This document shows, one piece after another, positions 45,177 to 55,838 of a DNA stretch of 61,950 bases (positions are counted from its first letter, which is position 1; each line of letters starts with the position of its first letter). Below the pieces are notes generated by a model. It was not told the DNA's origin. It was given only the letters and a program-made list of their open reading frames with translations, and ran no database searches. The position numbers were made by a program, and so were the translations under genes. The stretch covers positions 1 through 61,950 of the forward strand of contig NMRA01001029.1 of assembly GCA_002633005.1 (NCBI GenBank), in the 5' to 3' direction. The stretch is from Phoronis australis. Its lineage: Eukaryota; Phoronida; Phoronidae.

Positions 45177-48110
45177 CACCCCGGCCAACCCGCGATCGAG
45201 AACGCCCGGAGCGATCGAGAGCGAGACCTTGCACTAAACATGGCAGACGACAGTGACGTATTCGGTGAGTGTCAATTTCTTCTTTTAAAAATATAGACTA
45301 CCTTGGTACGAATGCGAGACACAGAAAAGCGTCAGAGTGTAGCCTTTGTTGTGGATCTGAAATATTACTTGACTTTTGCATATCTTTTAAATAAAGAGCT
45401 CAGAAAGCAATGGCTTTCGGTAAAATGTCTTACGCTTCGTAAAATCGACAATTTCTACTTGTGATTAGCAATTCCAGGATTCTTAAGTAGAGACGTGTGA
45501 CGTTTATAGTTTAATCGTCCTTGGTGACACCTTTGTTAGTTATGATTTGTGAAACAATTCGAGATATTTACCAATGCAAGCAGGTCCTTGTGCGAGACGG
45601 CGATCGGGAACGAAGTCGTCAATTCTCTGTGGCGATCGTGAACGCAAAAAAGCGATCGTGAACGCACATTTTTTTTTTCTCTACACTGGCCTGAATACTC
45701 GTTCAAGTTACGGTATTATGTCAATAATTTTGGAATAATACGGACCCTAAAACAGATGATGGGTTGATTATTAATTGTTTTTTCATGATTTCTTTGTGAG
45801 ATGTAGCCTAACAAACATAACTGAATACGTTTGATTTTTTTCAGTTGAACTCATAGTGTAGCCATACAACGAGTCATTCAGGGTGTTATCGCCCACGCCT
45901 CCAAGAAATAGTACAACTGCTGCATGTCACAACGGAGTGTGTGTTTGTTGTGGAGCCTGGTTAAGGAACTAAAAAATCGACTTAGTATGACCACCTGGCA
46001 ATAAAATACAGTGACACTACAGCAAGCAAGACCTTTACCAGCCCTGTGATTGACGCGTTGCATGCGTCAATTTTTTTACCGACATAGGAAAACACAACAT
46101 GAAGCATCGTGCTCAGGAACAAAGTCGATTCAGTGACCTATCTGTGATCAGTGTTTCACGGAAAGGGTGAGCCTGACGCGACACATTACGTCACAGCACA
46201 AGGACACTCCTTTTTGTGGTAAATGTGGTATGGCATGCAAACAGTATGCCTCCTTCTACTGGCATAAGAAGTAGAAACGTCAGTGGTGGAGGTTGTTAAG
46301 TCACTATAGTTTATTCAGATTTACAGAGTTTATGGTTGTTAGTTGTCTGATGTGATAGTATTTTGACGTTTTGTTTTGACCTTTTTTCCTCAAGTTTCTT
46401 TCTATATTTGTGTTATTTCAAAAGGCTGTTTAACAGAACCAGTACATTTTTGTAGTGTTTAAGTAGATTTAAATGGCCATATTAAGTGTCATTGGGCAAT
46501 ACTTACATACAATTGTTCTGAACAATTAGTATTTTAAAAGAAAATATATGTCTATGATTATTGTAGAAATTGCTTTCATATTGTTGTTTATTTCCTGTGA
46601 GAGACTATTATACTATCTATCAGTCCGAAATACATTGTCTATGATTCAGTGATGATTTAGTCTCACACATTCCAAAAGTAATTCGTAGGAAATGTTCAAT
46701 GGATTTGTAATGTTGATTTCCCTAAAGTAATATTTTATATATTTTTGTATGACCAATTCTGAGGTATGAATAATAAAAGATTAATATTATAATAGAAATG
46801 CTATAATATTGTTGTTGATTTCCTGTGTAAATCACTGCAGTGTGTAGTCGAAGTGATGTTAAAGACACCATGTTGACTACGTTTTGAGAAAGTCACAATA
46901 AAGTACGTGTATTATATGCGTCTCAATATATTTCAATGTCACATTAAACTGGAGATCATGAACTGAAGATGCACGGTAAACTTAGGACCAGGACTACAAG
47001 GCAGAAGAGCCAAACACAACGTACATTCAAGCCACACGGGAGCCACAAGTCAATCAGTTCATCTCTGTATCGATGTTATGAGTAAAACATCAAGTAAAAT
47101 TCCACCAGCACATCAGTTTACACAACTTCTGGCCAATTTTTAGATCCCAGACGTTCATCTCGTGTTGCTACAATCCTCTCTCGCCAAGCTCATCGTCATT
47201 CTTTGACTTCACTGGCTACTTATTTTTTCCTTTTGCTGACAGTCACAATTTTGCAAGAAGATTCATCTGCAGCAACAATTTGTTACCCCTGGCTGACACG
47301 CCACATAGAACAACTCCTGGGTGGGTCTTCAATTTAGAACCCCTTTTCCCCAATGGTTTCATCTAAAAGCAGATGTCTGTATTTCAAAACCCTGGTAGGG
47401 TGTACCTTCACGTCGTGGGTAACATGTTCATTGAAGCTCGCCTCACAATAACAGTGAACGTGTTTCCTGAAATGAAAATAAATTCATTTGTGAAAATATC
47501 TATAACTAATTAGTGTGCTTGATGTACATGTAGTGCTCATGGTGATTTAATGGTAATATGCTACGTTATTGTTTAGTTTTGATACGAAAGTAACACAGTA
47601 ATGTAACAAAATGTGATTAATTCCTTGCACCACACTTATTTTGTAACACTTTTCATGTTTTGTAAGTAAAAAGTTTATAACTGTTAGATACACCACGATG
47701 CATCTTTCAACAGAAAAAGTGTTGGAAAATCAGAGATCCTGACAAAACTACAAAAACACAAGCGTTACGTTATATTTTCACATGACATTTCTTCATAACT
47801 TCATGCTCAATTTAATGACTTAGTGCCAAAAATAACTGCAATTTGCCAAAATGACATACAAATCACCTTCTGCTCATGCGATGCCTCGGTCAACGTAACT
47901 TTTCCCCAATAATTGGAACAGACACTAGCCTAAACCTCTACCTGCCCTTCCTCAATGTGTTACGCCTTGAACTCATGTCTCTGTTTTCACATTGGAAGTA
48001 AAATAACGAAAATTCATCAAATTTACTCACCTTGCCTGGTTTCGCTTCTCGGATCCAATTTCGTTCTCGATCGCCTTCCGGGCGTTCTCGATCGCGGGTT
48101 GGCCGGGGTG
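45177..48110 (+). mobile_element. TIR element G, 2934 bp, with GCGATCG subterminal repeats
   Basis: The ends are near-perfect inverted repeats of about 45 bp: CACCCCGGCCAACCCGCGAT then CGAGAACGCCCGGA and a second GCGATCGAGA. Further copies of the GCGATCG(A/G/T)GAACG word lie at 45600-45612, 45632-45645 and 45652-45665, and on the right at 48062-48074 and 48083-48096. Arrays of short subterminal repeats are usual transposase-binding sites. No clear target duplication is seen. Inside, 45240-45265 looks like a first exon (MADDSDVF followed by GTGAGT), 46140-46275 encodes zinc-finger-like residues, and a minus-strand open stretch lies near 47468-47300. Two diverged 40-bp repeats occur near 46565 and 46790. 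Superfamily unknown. Confidence 0.72.
46142..46275 (+). pseudogene. C2H2 zinc-finger-like fragment in element G
   Basis: The frame reads PICDQCFTERVSLTRHITSQ, then H, KDTPFCGKCGMACKQYASFY and WHKK before a stop. The first unit has CxxC and HxxxxH but three residues too few between them. The second has CxxC, twelve residues and one His, with the stop removing the second His. It could be the DNA-binding part of an element protein or a captured finger; either way it is decayed. Confidence 0.4.
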
Positions 48111-48452
48111 TACTCCGGTATGCCATGAAAGATCAAGTTGTCGCGTCTTCGATTCTCCAGGTCGTCTAATTTAGACTCAAGATTTTTCACCTTTTCTCGT
48201 AAACGACGATTTTCCTCTCGTGTTACTAGACGTAGTTAAGTCTTGTCGCAGAGCATCTAGTTCTTTAAACACATCTGATTTCAAGTTCTCAAATTTATCA
48301 TTCAAAAGTTTCAATAGCTCCCTGTTTGAAACATCAGGAGTAGACGGGTCCGCTTGAGATAAAGACGTGATCCTCTGGGTTTGTGGCCTACTACCAAATA
48401 TTTTATATATAGTATCTTTGCTACTACTAGTTTTAGTGTACTTGTGAGGCAT
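48111..48452 (-). pseudogene. LINE ORF1, N-terminal and coiled-coil part
   Basis: Minus strand: starts MPHKYTKTSSSKDTIYK, then a helix with LLKLLNDKFENLKSDVFKEL. After one frameshift it reads EENRRLREKVKNLESKLDDL and ENRRRDNLIFHGIPEY, the coiled coil and the RR-NL-F-GIPE motif that opens the RRM region of CR1/L1-type ORF1 proteins. Element G begins directly after GIPEY. Confidence 0.78.
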
Positions 48453-48455
48453 GGT

Positions 48456-49067
48456 CAGAGATTAATTACGTAACCGTAGCTGCACAATCCGTGTCGGTCG
48501 AAAATAATATCTCCGACGACTGTTTCAGTAGTGACAGTGCGGCAAGCGAAAGTTTGTAGCAACAGAATGACACACGCACGGGACTTCATCCACAAGGTCT
48601 TTCTGGCTTAATAACAATTTAACTGCAGAAACTACCTTTCAGGTGCATCAAACACACAATTATCCAGAGACAAACTTCAAGCGTGGCGATACCACAACGC
48701 CACCTAGTTTGTTCCCATAGTGACCCACCAGGAAGCACATAAAAAGTAAATCTCGTCTATTTACAGTCGATGGTTAGGTTTTTGCTATTTACAAGTATAT
48801 TAAATAGTCCAGTTGCAGCTTAAAACATTATAAAGGTATAACGGCCGTCTATTGTTTTTATTATTAAGCTATCTGCACCTATTTGTGAAGTGCGCATTAT
48901 ACCAATGCAGTCATCGCCAATTTGAGAACACTGTTGAACTCTTCGGTCAAAGATGAACCATACTGCCGAATTGTATGTCGAAAGTTTCTAGCTACAACGC
49001 ATAAGGTGCCGTTCTTTCGGTTTTTACAAAAGCCGAAATTATTACCCGCTTTTCTGCATATTTACGC
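48456..49067. other. Intron 2, nothing recognised
   Basis: No gene or element recognised between the LINE ORF1 start (presumably with its 5' untranslated region) and MITE I. Confidence 0.4.
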
Positions 49068-49371
49068 TTAAAAGGATACTAAACCCTGTTTTGATGATTT
49101 CAACCAATTCTCGTTCTGCCACCTGCTAATGTATCATTGACGTCACAAATTGGACATTATGGTCCTTGGTGGCTGGTCTTTTCCTACAGTTGCCGTGTAA
49201 TTCGCTAAAAGCGTAGGTCACGCTTGCCGGTTTAGCAGACTTTCAAAATTTTCTCCAATTTTTTTAGGTTTGTCGAGGTTTGCAGAGCATTATTTCGTTT
49301 CAGAGAACTGGACGGGAAAGTCGTTTTTGGTATCTATCAATAGGCCCAAACCGGGTTTGGTATACTTTTAA
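49068..49371 (+). mobile_element. TTAA-flanked MITE I, 296 bp
   Basis: TTAA at 49068-49071 and 49368-49371. The left end AAGGATACTAAACCC and the right end, reverse complemented AAGTATACCAAACCC, form a 15-bp inverted repeat with two mismatches. No coding capacity. Different in sequence from element A but sharing its target preference. Confidence 0.75.
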
Positions 49372-49969
49372 ACTAGCACGCCGCCGACTGTAGATTTGCT
49401 CGGAGACGTTCTTTTCAGCAGACGCCCGCCACTCCGTAGACTATTTTTGATACCTCCTGATATGCAAAAGTGGGACATTTTAAAAACAATTTGAAAGTTT
49501 CGTGTCAATCCAATAGGCCATTTTCAAGATATGATGTTCTTAAATTTGCCCCATTTGGTCATTTTTCGAGGGTTTTTCATAACTTTAAAGGGATACTGTC
49601 ACCGTGTACATGACTACTGCGTTAGCCAAAAAGCGCCAGCCTTGTACATTACGTCATTTACACAACAGCTGACGGTTACCAAAGCTAAACCTGAGAGAGA
49701 AAGCGGAGTAAAAACAGGAGTCAGTCTCCTTCTTCCCTTTCGGGCAATCATTGGTCATTTTGTTAAAAGTAGTTTTGGTGCCTCTATCATGTATCGAACC
49801 ACTTGTTTGCAAAGACAGTAGGATCGTACCAGCCGCAGCAGAGCGGAGTGGCGGTGTTCTGGGAACGGAGGCAATACAATAGTGCCGGTAGTCGCGAAGA
49901 GGCGAAACGATGCTCTGGTAATGAATACGATGACACATGGATTTTCAAAATGTTACGGGAGATACTCGC
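49372..49969. other. Intron 2 beside exon 2, with a half TTAA element
   Basis: TTTAAAGGGATACTGTCACC at about 49585 looks like one terminus of another TTAA-type element. The matching end is not present before exon 2. No other feature seen. Confidence 0.45.
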
Positions 49970-50082
49970 CTCCTTCTCGCGTGCCAGAAGTATCGCCTTT
50001 CTGTACCAGTCCATTGTCTCGAGAACAAACGTCATGTTGATTCTTTCCTCGTTGTTAATCAACTTGTCCAAGAGACTGTCCG
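49970..50082 (-). CDS. Host gene exon 2 (residues 228-265)
   Basis: 113 bp. Acceptor ATGTATTTTTCAG precedes CGGACAGTCTC and completes the split codon left by exon 1. It encodes ADSLLDKLINNEERINMTFV, then LETMDWYRKAILLAREKE, a TPR-type helical pair. To join exon 3 in frame the exon must end at GAGAAGGAG, followed by GCGAGT, a GC donor of the known GC-AG minor class. The next GT (CCCGTAACA, 17 bases on) would create an immediate stop after joining exon 3. Intron 2 is 7.2 kb. Confidence 0.78.
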
Positions 50083-50348
50083 CTGAAAAATACATTATCT
50101 TCTCCAGTGTGAGTGATGAGGGAAATGAAAGAAAGGTCCCGAAAACCATCGCCAAAGCAGACATATAAGAAATGATTCACGTGTCTGTTAGTTTACTTAT
50201 TTGAACACGTGTACAATACCACAGCAAAACTACACCAACTCATTTAAACGATAACAGAAAGATCCAAAGGGCATTAAAGTAAACAATAAAAATATCCACA
50301 TGGTGCCAAGATGCAAACTTGCATAATGTGCTGGATGACACTACTTAC
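50083..50348 (-). other. Intron 1 of the host gene, 266 bp
   Basis: The only short intron of the gene: GTAAGT donor, TTTTTCAG acceptor, phase 1. No repeats recognised in it. Confidence 0.75.
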
Positions 50349-51030
50349 CCGTGACTCTAGCTTGGACAGACTCGGCGATACATTTGTTCAGATACACGTC
50401 CTCCTCTATAGTCTGTAGCTCAGTAAGTAGACCTTCTTTACCAGGTGCCAATCGTCGGGCTTCTTGAATGGGAGTGTAACACTTGTGCATAGCGTTTAAC
50501 CCGCCCTTGTAATCACCATCCTGTATTGCAGTCACACCATGCAAGAAAACTAGTTGAGCGACTTTGGTGAAAAGTTCAGCTTTGAGATAATCGAGATGAC
50601 AACAGGTTATGAACTTTTCGATTTCTTTAATCCGATTTAAATGACTCAGAGTTGAAAAAAAACCTAGACCTGCCTGAATTACGGAAGTCAACGTTTGCTC
50701 GACGTTGTCCAACCAGCTCTTTGACTTGACCTTGCTTCCAGCCAGGTGAGATTTACAGAGGTACTTAAGTGCTTCGTGATACTGAAATGCAACGGTGTCT
50801 GCTTGCCCAATAGCACAGTTAGCAATTGCCTGTTTGTAGTAACTTGTCCCCAAGTTTTTGCAAGCAGACGCTTTCTCATCATCATTGACAGATGTCTGTA
50901 GAGCTCTGTAGTAGCAGTTAGCTGCCTTGTTGTAACGCTCAACTCGTAATGCTGCTTGAAGACCGTCTTTGGAGGCCGAGGCATAAAACTCATTTCCCTT
51001 CCTTCTATGGTCGCTCGATATCGACGCCAT
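50349..51030 (-). CDS. Host gene exon 1: TPR-like N-terminal domain (residues 1-227)
   Basis: The start chosen is the ATG at 51030-51028, in AATCAAGATGGCG, a strong Kozak context with A at -3 and G at +4. The frame is open for another 66 codons upstream, but those residues (Cys-rich, then FSWTNFSFYNKYL) look like untranslated sequence. The protein opens MASISSDHRRKGNEFYASAS, followed by helical repeats: ALRVERYNKAANCYYRALQT, DDEKASACKNLGTSYYKQAI, HEALKYLCKSHLAG and HLDYLKAELFTKVAQLVFLH. The spacing and small residues are TPR-like. No signal peptide or membrane segment, so probably cytosolic. It ends with a GTAAGT donor leaving one base of a split codon. With the C-terminal HPD exon the product would be a co-chaperone-like protein; the role is inferred. 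Confidence 0.85.
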
Positions 51031-51060
51031 CTTGATTCGATTACCTGGAATACGGATGTG
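51015..51060 (-). promoter_or_regulatory. YY1-type CAAGATGGCG at the host start codon
   Basis: The start codon sits inside CAAGATGGCG, which matches the YY1 consensus often found at animal transcription starts and initiator codons. Just upstream, CCGTATTCCAG could be a 3' splice site of a 5' untranslated exon. No TATA box is obvious in the following few hundred bases. Confidence 0.4.
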
Positions 51061-51778
51061 TACCCTCATCAAGTACTTATTGTAAAACGAAAAATTTGTC
51101 CAAGAAAATGAACCAGAAAAGTCTGTAATATATGTAAATGGAGCTACAGTAGGGCTTTTACAGCACAAGTTCAGATTTGTTGCCCCACAACCGTCGCTGC
51201 TGCAGCGCAGACAGCTCCACACGCACACTCATCGACGTCAAATTGCGCAAAAAGCAATTGACAAGCGTCAGGCATTTTATGTATTGCAAAACTGACAGAT
51301 CTAGGATGACGTAAGAGGACATGGAACAAACACAACTTTCTAAGAAAAAAAACAGCGCCCGGCGTAAAGAAAACGCCCAACTCGCAATTGGCGAGCTTTG
51401 ATCTCAGCTCGCCATTTCGGATTTGAGGTCGCCAAATTTTTAGTATCGCGGACGTCCGATAGGTGTCGCTTGCAAAGCGGCCCATTGTGATGCTTACACT
51501 GCTGCCCGGCGGTGGATCAGGTCTAGTAGGTCACGACCAAAAACGGCAAAGAAACACGACTCTTACAGTAAGAAACTGGATTTTTAATATTGTGTTACTT
51601 GTTATTTAACTTCTTATGTTATATTAGAAAGTAAGCATGCGTATCATTCCGTTGTATTCAACAACTTAGTTTGTGTATAATCGGTCATGTTGAAATAAAG
51701 CGTTTTTTTAGAATCAATTGCCGCAATTCCCTCAGACGCAGCGCTATAATTGATGGTTTTCCTATGCAACTCGGGCCC

Positions 51779-52195
51779 CGCTTTAATCGTCTGCTAACGA
51801 CTACAACAGTCATGATGTAGGTGTGACAAGCTATCACAAGTTACTGCTATTTGAGAGAATGAACCGCCGTAAATTACTCAACCGTGTCAAATAGGTATCG
51901 GGACGTGGTGTTAGGGAATAATACTACATGATTAGAGCTATGTGAGCCCCCAAGGTACGTCATTTGTGCAAAGGTCACCTGTTTGCACACTTTTTGTTTT
52001 CACATTTGCATGTACAAGTTGTCAATGAATATAATGTCTGCACTTTGTTTAAGGTAGACGGTGTTCAAATAGCATTGTCGATTAGTTACTGCGTTACATT
52101 AGCACAGTTAGGAACATGCAAATACATCTTTAATCGTCTGCTCACTGCTACGCCATTCATGATCTTGGTGTGACAAGCTATCGCAACTTATCTGC
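51779..52195 (+). repeat. Diverged direct duplication, about 350-bp period
   Basis: The word CTTTAATCGTCTGCT, then GTGTGACAAGCTATC and CAA-TTA-TGCTA, occur in the same order at 51779-51850 and 52128-52195. The intervening DNA is only weakly alike. Confidence 0.65.
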
Positions 52196-52847
52196 TACAT
52201 AGGCAAGTTGTTGCCATAGCACGTCTACTGTACGATATTTACAAACACGATTCACACTACTAAACATCTATCATCGTGTTATGTACGCAAACGCGTTTCG
52301 CGAAGTACTTACACCGTCTATGCACTTAATTCATACACAGAACTGCACTGAGATGGAAGTGCTAACAGTATTTCCTCATTGAAACACAGATTCACCCGCC
52401 GTCTTGTCTCACTGAAACGGAGCTATGTTTTTAAAAAATGATGTTCTAAAAATTGGTCCAACTATAAATGTGCGCGCTGATGTAACTTACTAGACACCTT
52501 GGAATAAAACACTTTCACACTCCATTGCACACACGTCTCGTTTGAAAGACATTGATAGCATAATTTCAATACAATCACTACAATAACTAGAAGGCGCAAA
52601 ACAGACAGTTGCAGCCCCCCTGCGTAGTAAATGATGCGGAAAATGCGTGCGTCGCTCGAATATATTTCTGAGAAATCTTGTCAACTAATGCCACAAATCT
52701 TAAAGTGGGTCTTATGTTTCACATATAACAAGCTTGTTTGAAAGAGATTTCTAAAACAATTACGCAACTCGAAATGCGTTTTTTATAGATTTCAAACAAA
52801 ATACAAATAAAAAACGTGATTGGCAACTTTAGCAAGCCATTCACGCC

Positions 52848-52890
52848 CACCCTAACCCTAGCCCAACCCAGCCCAACCCCAACCCAACCA
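52848..52890 (+). repeat. CCCTAAC/CCCAACC-rich tract
   Basis: An irregular tract of CCCTAACCCTAGCCCAACCC and similar words, about 43 bp. It has only two telomere-like CCCTAA words, so it is a degenerate simple repeat. Confidence 0.7.
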
Positions 52891-53324
52891 ATTAACTGTT
52901 GGTGTGCCTAGCTGTGGGGGAACACATATTGGCGACTGGGCAGTGGGCATTCCATCTCTCTTGCGTCATCCAGGATCCTAGCCAAAGAACAGAATCGGTA
53001 TGCTCGCAAGCTAAAAGAGTCCATAAACATCAGCACTCAGCGCCCCTACTTGAACCAGGACCTAGGTCTCCACTTACCTCCCGTGTATTCAAACATTCTT
53101 AACCAGCGAAAGGCGGGTAATTCCTTATTCATTGATACAGACCTGGCGGACCAGGTCGAAACGTCTGCACCCAACCTACCAAGTCTCTAAGTTAGTGATC
53201 ATCTTACACTGCAGAACCAATATTATTACTGAAAGTCATTTAAAACACGGTCAGTTCTTACACACGCTCGTAGTTTTGAATGCATACTTTTTAAAACATT
53301 ACCACGAATTCCCATTCTACAAAA

Positions 53325-54615
53325 AAATTATGTGAAATGCTGTCAAAGGGACGAGAAAAATCCACATATATAGCATAAAATCTGCCCCTGCGCTTACTCA
53401 AGTACGTATGAACAATTCCTTGTAAGGTAAAAAATTGGTCTATTGTACTATACCCTTTTCTAAAACCAACCTGAGCTTCGTTAAATAAGTCATTATCGTT
53501 GGCCCAACTTGTTAGACGAACGTTTCGTAAAAATTTCTCGAAAACAGGCAGAAGTGAAATACCCCGATAATTATTTGCGTCATTGACGTCCCCTTGGTTA
53601 TGCAATGTACATATGGTGTCACACCAGGACTGAGGAAATTCCCCTGATCATAGAGCACTATTTAAAATGCTTGTCAAAACAGGTGTTATGTAATCTTTGG
53701 TGGACTAGAAAGTTCGTAAACGAGTCCGTCAGCACCGGTAGGTTTCGGAGAGCGACAAAAATCTCACTTTCGCTAAAATCATGATTCAGATGATTTTGGT
53801 CGCCTACCAGACAGTCATTACAATACACATCATGACTTGCCAAGTTTCTTTCTACTTGTCCAAGCATACGTCCGTTATCAGGATTTTCTTGGTTTAAGAG
53901 TGACTGAAAGTGGCAAAACCATTCATCGGCAGAAATAGAGGTATCTGACGTCATTTTCAAAGAGCATGATTTTACTAGCTGCCGAAACGCTCTGGGATTG
54001 TTAACATTTTCGATAAAGGTTTTTCTCAGGCCATCTTTAAATAACTTTTCTTTTGACTTAAAAGTTACTTTGAATTTTTGTCAAAATTCTTTGTATTTAT
54101 TAAAATTGACATGATTATTATAGTGTCAGAAACCAGACAATGCACAATTTTCTCTCTCTTTTCAGCACCTCTAACTCCTCATCCCACCATGATGGTTGGG
54201 TTTTCACAAACTTAACTGCGGAACTGGAGTGTACAATCATGTCGCACACAGCTGATATATACATTTCGTTTAAGAACTGAACTGCGCCTTCAACCCTAAT
54301 GCTCTCAAAAAGATTCGCAATATCACTAGAGAACACTTGGAACCCACTAACAAACTTGTCCACGAACTGACTACATCTTTCAGCCTTCCATCTAACTCGA
54401 TCATATTCACGGACGACATAATTAGTGCTATGAAAAGTGTGATAGTGTGAAGCCGTGAAAAACACAAAGAAGAGGAAGATGATCAGACTCATCCAGTAAA
54501 TCAACCTTAAAATCGGATACAAAATCAAACAAATTAATGGACAATAGTACACAATCAATTAGATAAACACGTAAACTCTCCTTCCTCATCACCTGGAAAT
54601 ATACCGTTACATGTA
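53325..54615 (-). mobile_element. Second CR1/L2-like LINE fragment (ORF2 only)
   Basis: Minus-strand order. An endonuclease end: LIDCVLLSINLFDFVSDF and DLLDESDHLPLLC. A linker: VEGAVQFLNEMYISAVCDMI and QPSWWDEELEVLKRERK. An RT fingers remnant: LNHDFSESEIFVALRNLPV. RT: GDVNDANNYRGISLLPVFEK, NEAQVGFRKGYSTIDQFFTL and YVDFSRPFDSI. Similarity stops at about 53325 without a 3' tail. It is of the same type as the 42.8-48.5-kb LINE, sharing the QPxWWD linker and the NLFDxVxDFxVD motif, but it covers partly different regions. Frameshifts make it dead. Confidence 0.8.
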
Positions 54616-55736
54616 TGAACATTTAACTCGCAACACATTCTCACAAGTGATTTTTAAAACATTCAAAATTGTAATTCGCATAATTAAGTGGCTACCAATA
54701 GGTACGAACTTTTCCTAAAGGTAAAATTAGATTTATTCTATTTTCATTGTAAAATTCGCTTGAAGGTTAGACTGAATTATTAGGTTCTGTCCATAAGCTA
54801 GAAAAATTACGCAGCTTAGAACCTCGCCTATATAGCAGGAGCCTAATCACAGATGCTCCCCTCTAAAGTCACGGCGACTCGGTAGCGAGGATGGGGGAGG
54901 GTGTGTGTCAGGATTCTGATGACCATGGAGAGTGAAAATTGGGAACCTATCTTAGTCGTCGACAGATGAGACGACTGGCAATTGCAAAAACAGGACTCGC
55001 ACGTTTTTATAGCATGGGGACTCTGAGAAACCCGGGTTCCAGCATTGCACCGTAACTATAGTAACCTAAATAGCCGCAACGAACCTGCTGTTATACATAT
55101 ACAACTGTTTTAGGGCAAAGACCAACGCTACAGGTTCGGTCTCGAAGAGATAAGAAGTGAAGTGGTTTAATGAGCAGAGACCAAGAAAAGTGGAACGTTA
55201 GTGTGACCTAGACAATGGCCATCGTCTCTATCCAGAATAGAGTCTCTATGAGATGATGGTAACTGTCTATAGTGTGACCCGGACTCATGTGTATCAAATG
55301 TTGACCCGAAGTAGGGCCTATAGGTCAACTCAAAGAATAAACAAATTACCGCGAACACTGTTTGATATTAAAGGTTCAACAAATAATACTTTCCATACTT
55401 ACCAACTTTGTTAGACCTTTGAACGTGTTGAAATCTTACCCAAAGGTATCAAAAACAACACATGTAAAGCGAATGTAAAACCCCTTATTATTCACACCCT
55501 GGAAATTCCCAAACGCAGTCGCACCAGTGACCTAGATCTCGTTCCAGTGGCTAGCATTGCCACATATTGATCGTGTGGAGAATAGCGGAGTTGCAACCGA
55601 ATCGATTTAACTATTGCGCATGTCCGGAAATTAGGGTGCGCAAAGCGGGCTATTGGGATTGATAAGGGTAAATGGAATGGCCGATTGGTTTGCATGACGT
55701 GTGATTTGTGTGCATTAAACTACGCTGCTGTATGCA
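54616..55736. other. Intergenic, nothing recognised
   Basis: No domain-bearing frame. Around 55195-55265 a CTAGACAATGG / TCTCTATCCAGAATAGAG segment has small palindromes only. Confidence 0.45.
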
Positions 55737-55838
55737 ATTCTGCCGCTATTCGCCCTAATAAGCGCCCATGCCCCAACAAGTGCCGGCCCCAACGCGTTTT
55801 CAGACTTTGCTAAAGTAAGAGCCCAGCCCATGAACTAC
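55737..55838 (-). repeat. Dispersed repeat D, copy 2
   Basis: Reverse complement of the repeat at 28-115, here reading GCGCCCATGCCCCAACAAGT on the plus strand. An element end is likely at the CGCTATTCGCCC side, because similarity stops there in both copies. Confidence 0.5.

Larger units (their letters stand above)
42790..48455 (-). mobile_element. CR1/L2-like non-LTR retrotransposon, interrupted by element G
   Basis: The minus-strand order is ORF1 (48452-48111), element G, ORF1 continued (45176-44940), ORF2 endonuclease (44720-43990), linker (to about 43500), reverse transcriptase N-terminal parts (43441-42879) and a short 3' tail. The tail reads CTTTGGACCTATGGCCATAT and ends in AATAAATACAAC, typical of LINE 3' ends. 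Reverse transcriptase palm and C-terminal parts are missing between about 42879 and the tail, so it is internally deleted. It lies in intron 2 in the same orientation as the host gene. Confidence 0.78.
51061..53324. other. Upstream intergenic region, no gene
   Basis: Contains a diverged direct duplication (about 51779-51850 and 52128-52195) and a CCCAAC-rich tract (52848-52890). The frames present have no motifs. The host promoter is expected within the first part. Confidence 0.5.

Noticed and set aside
45025-45234. 69-codon minus ORF with an Arg-Ser-rich start as a gene
   Set aside because: It is formed by the TIR of element G joined to LINE ORF1 sequence read in the wrong frame.
51031-51228. 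N-terminal extension of the host protein from an upstream in-frame ATG
   Set aside because: The extension is Cys-rich with no helical repeat character, and the internal ATG has the much stronger Kozak/YY1 context.
52848-52890. Interstitial telomere
   Set aside because: Only two CCCTAA words occur; the rest is CCCAACC of irregular length.
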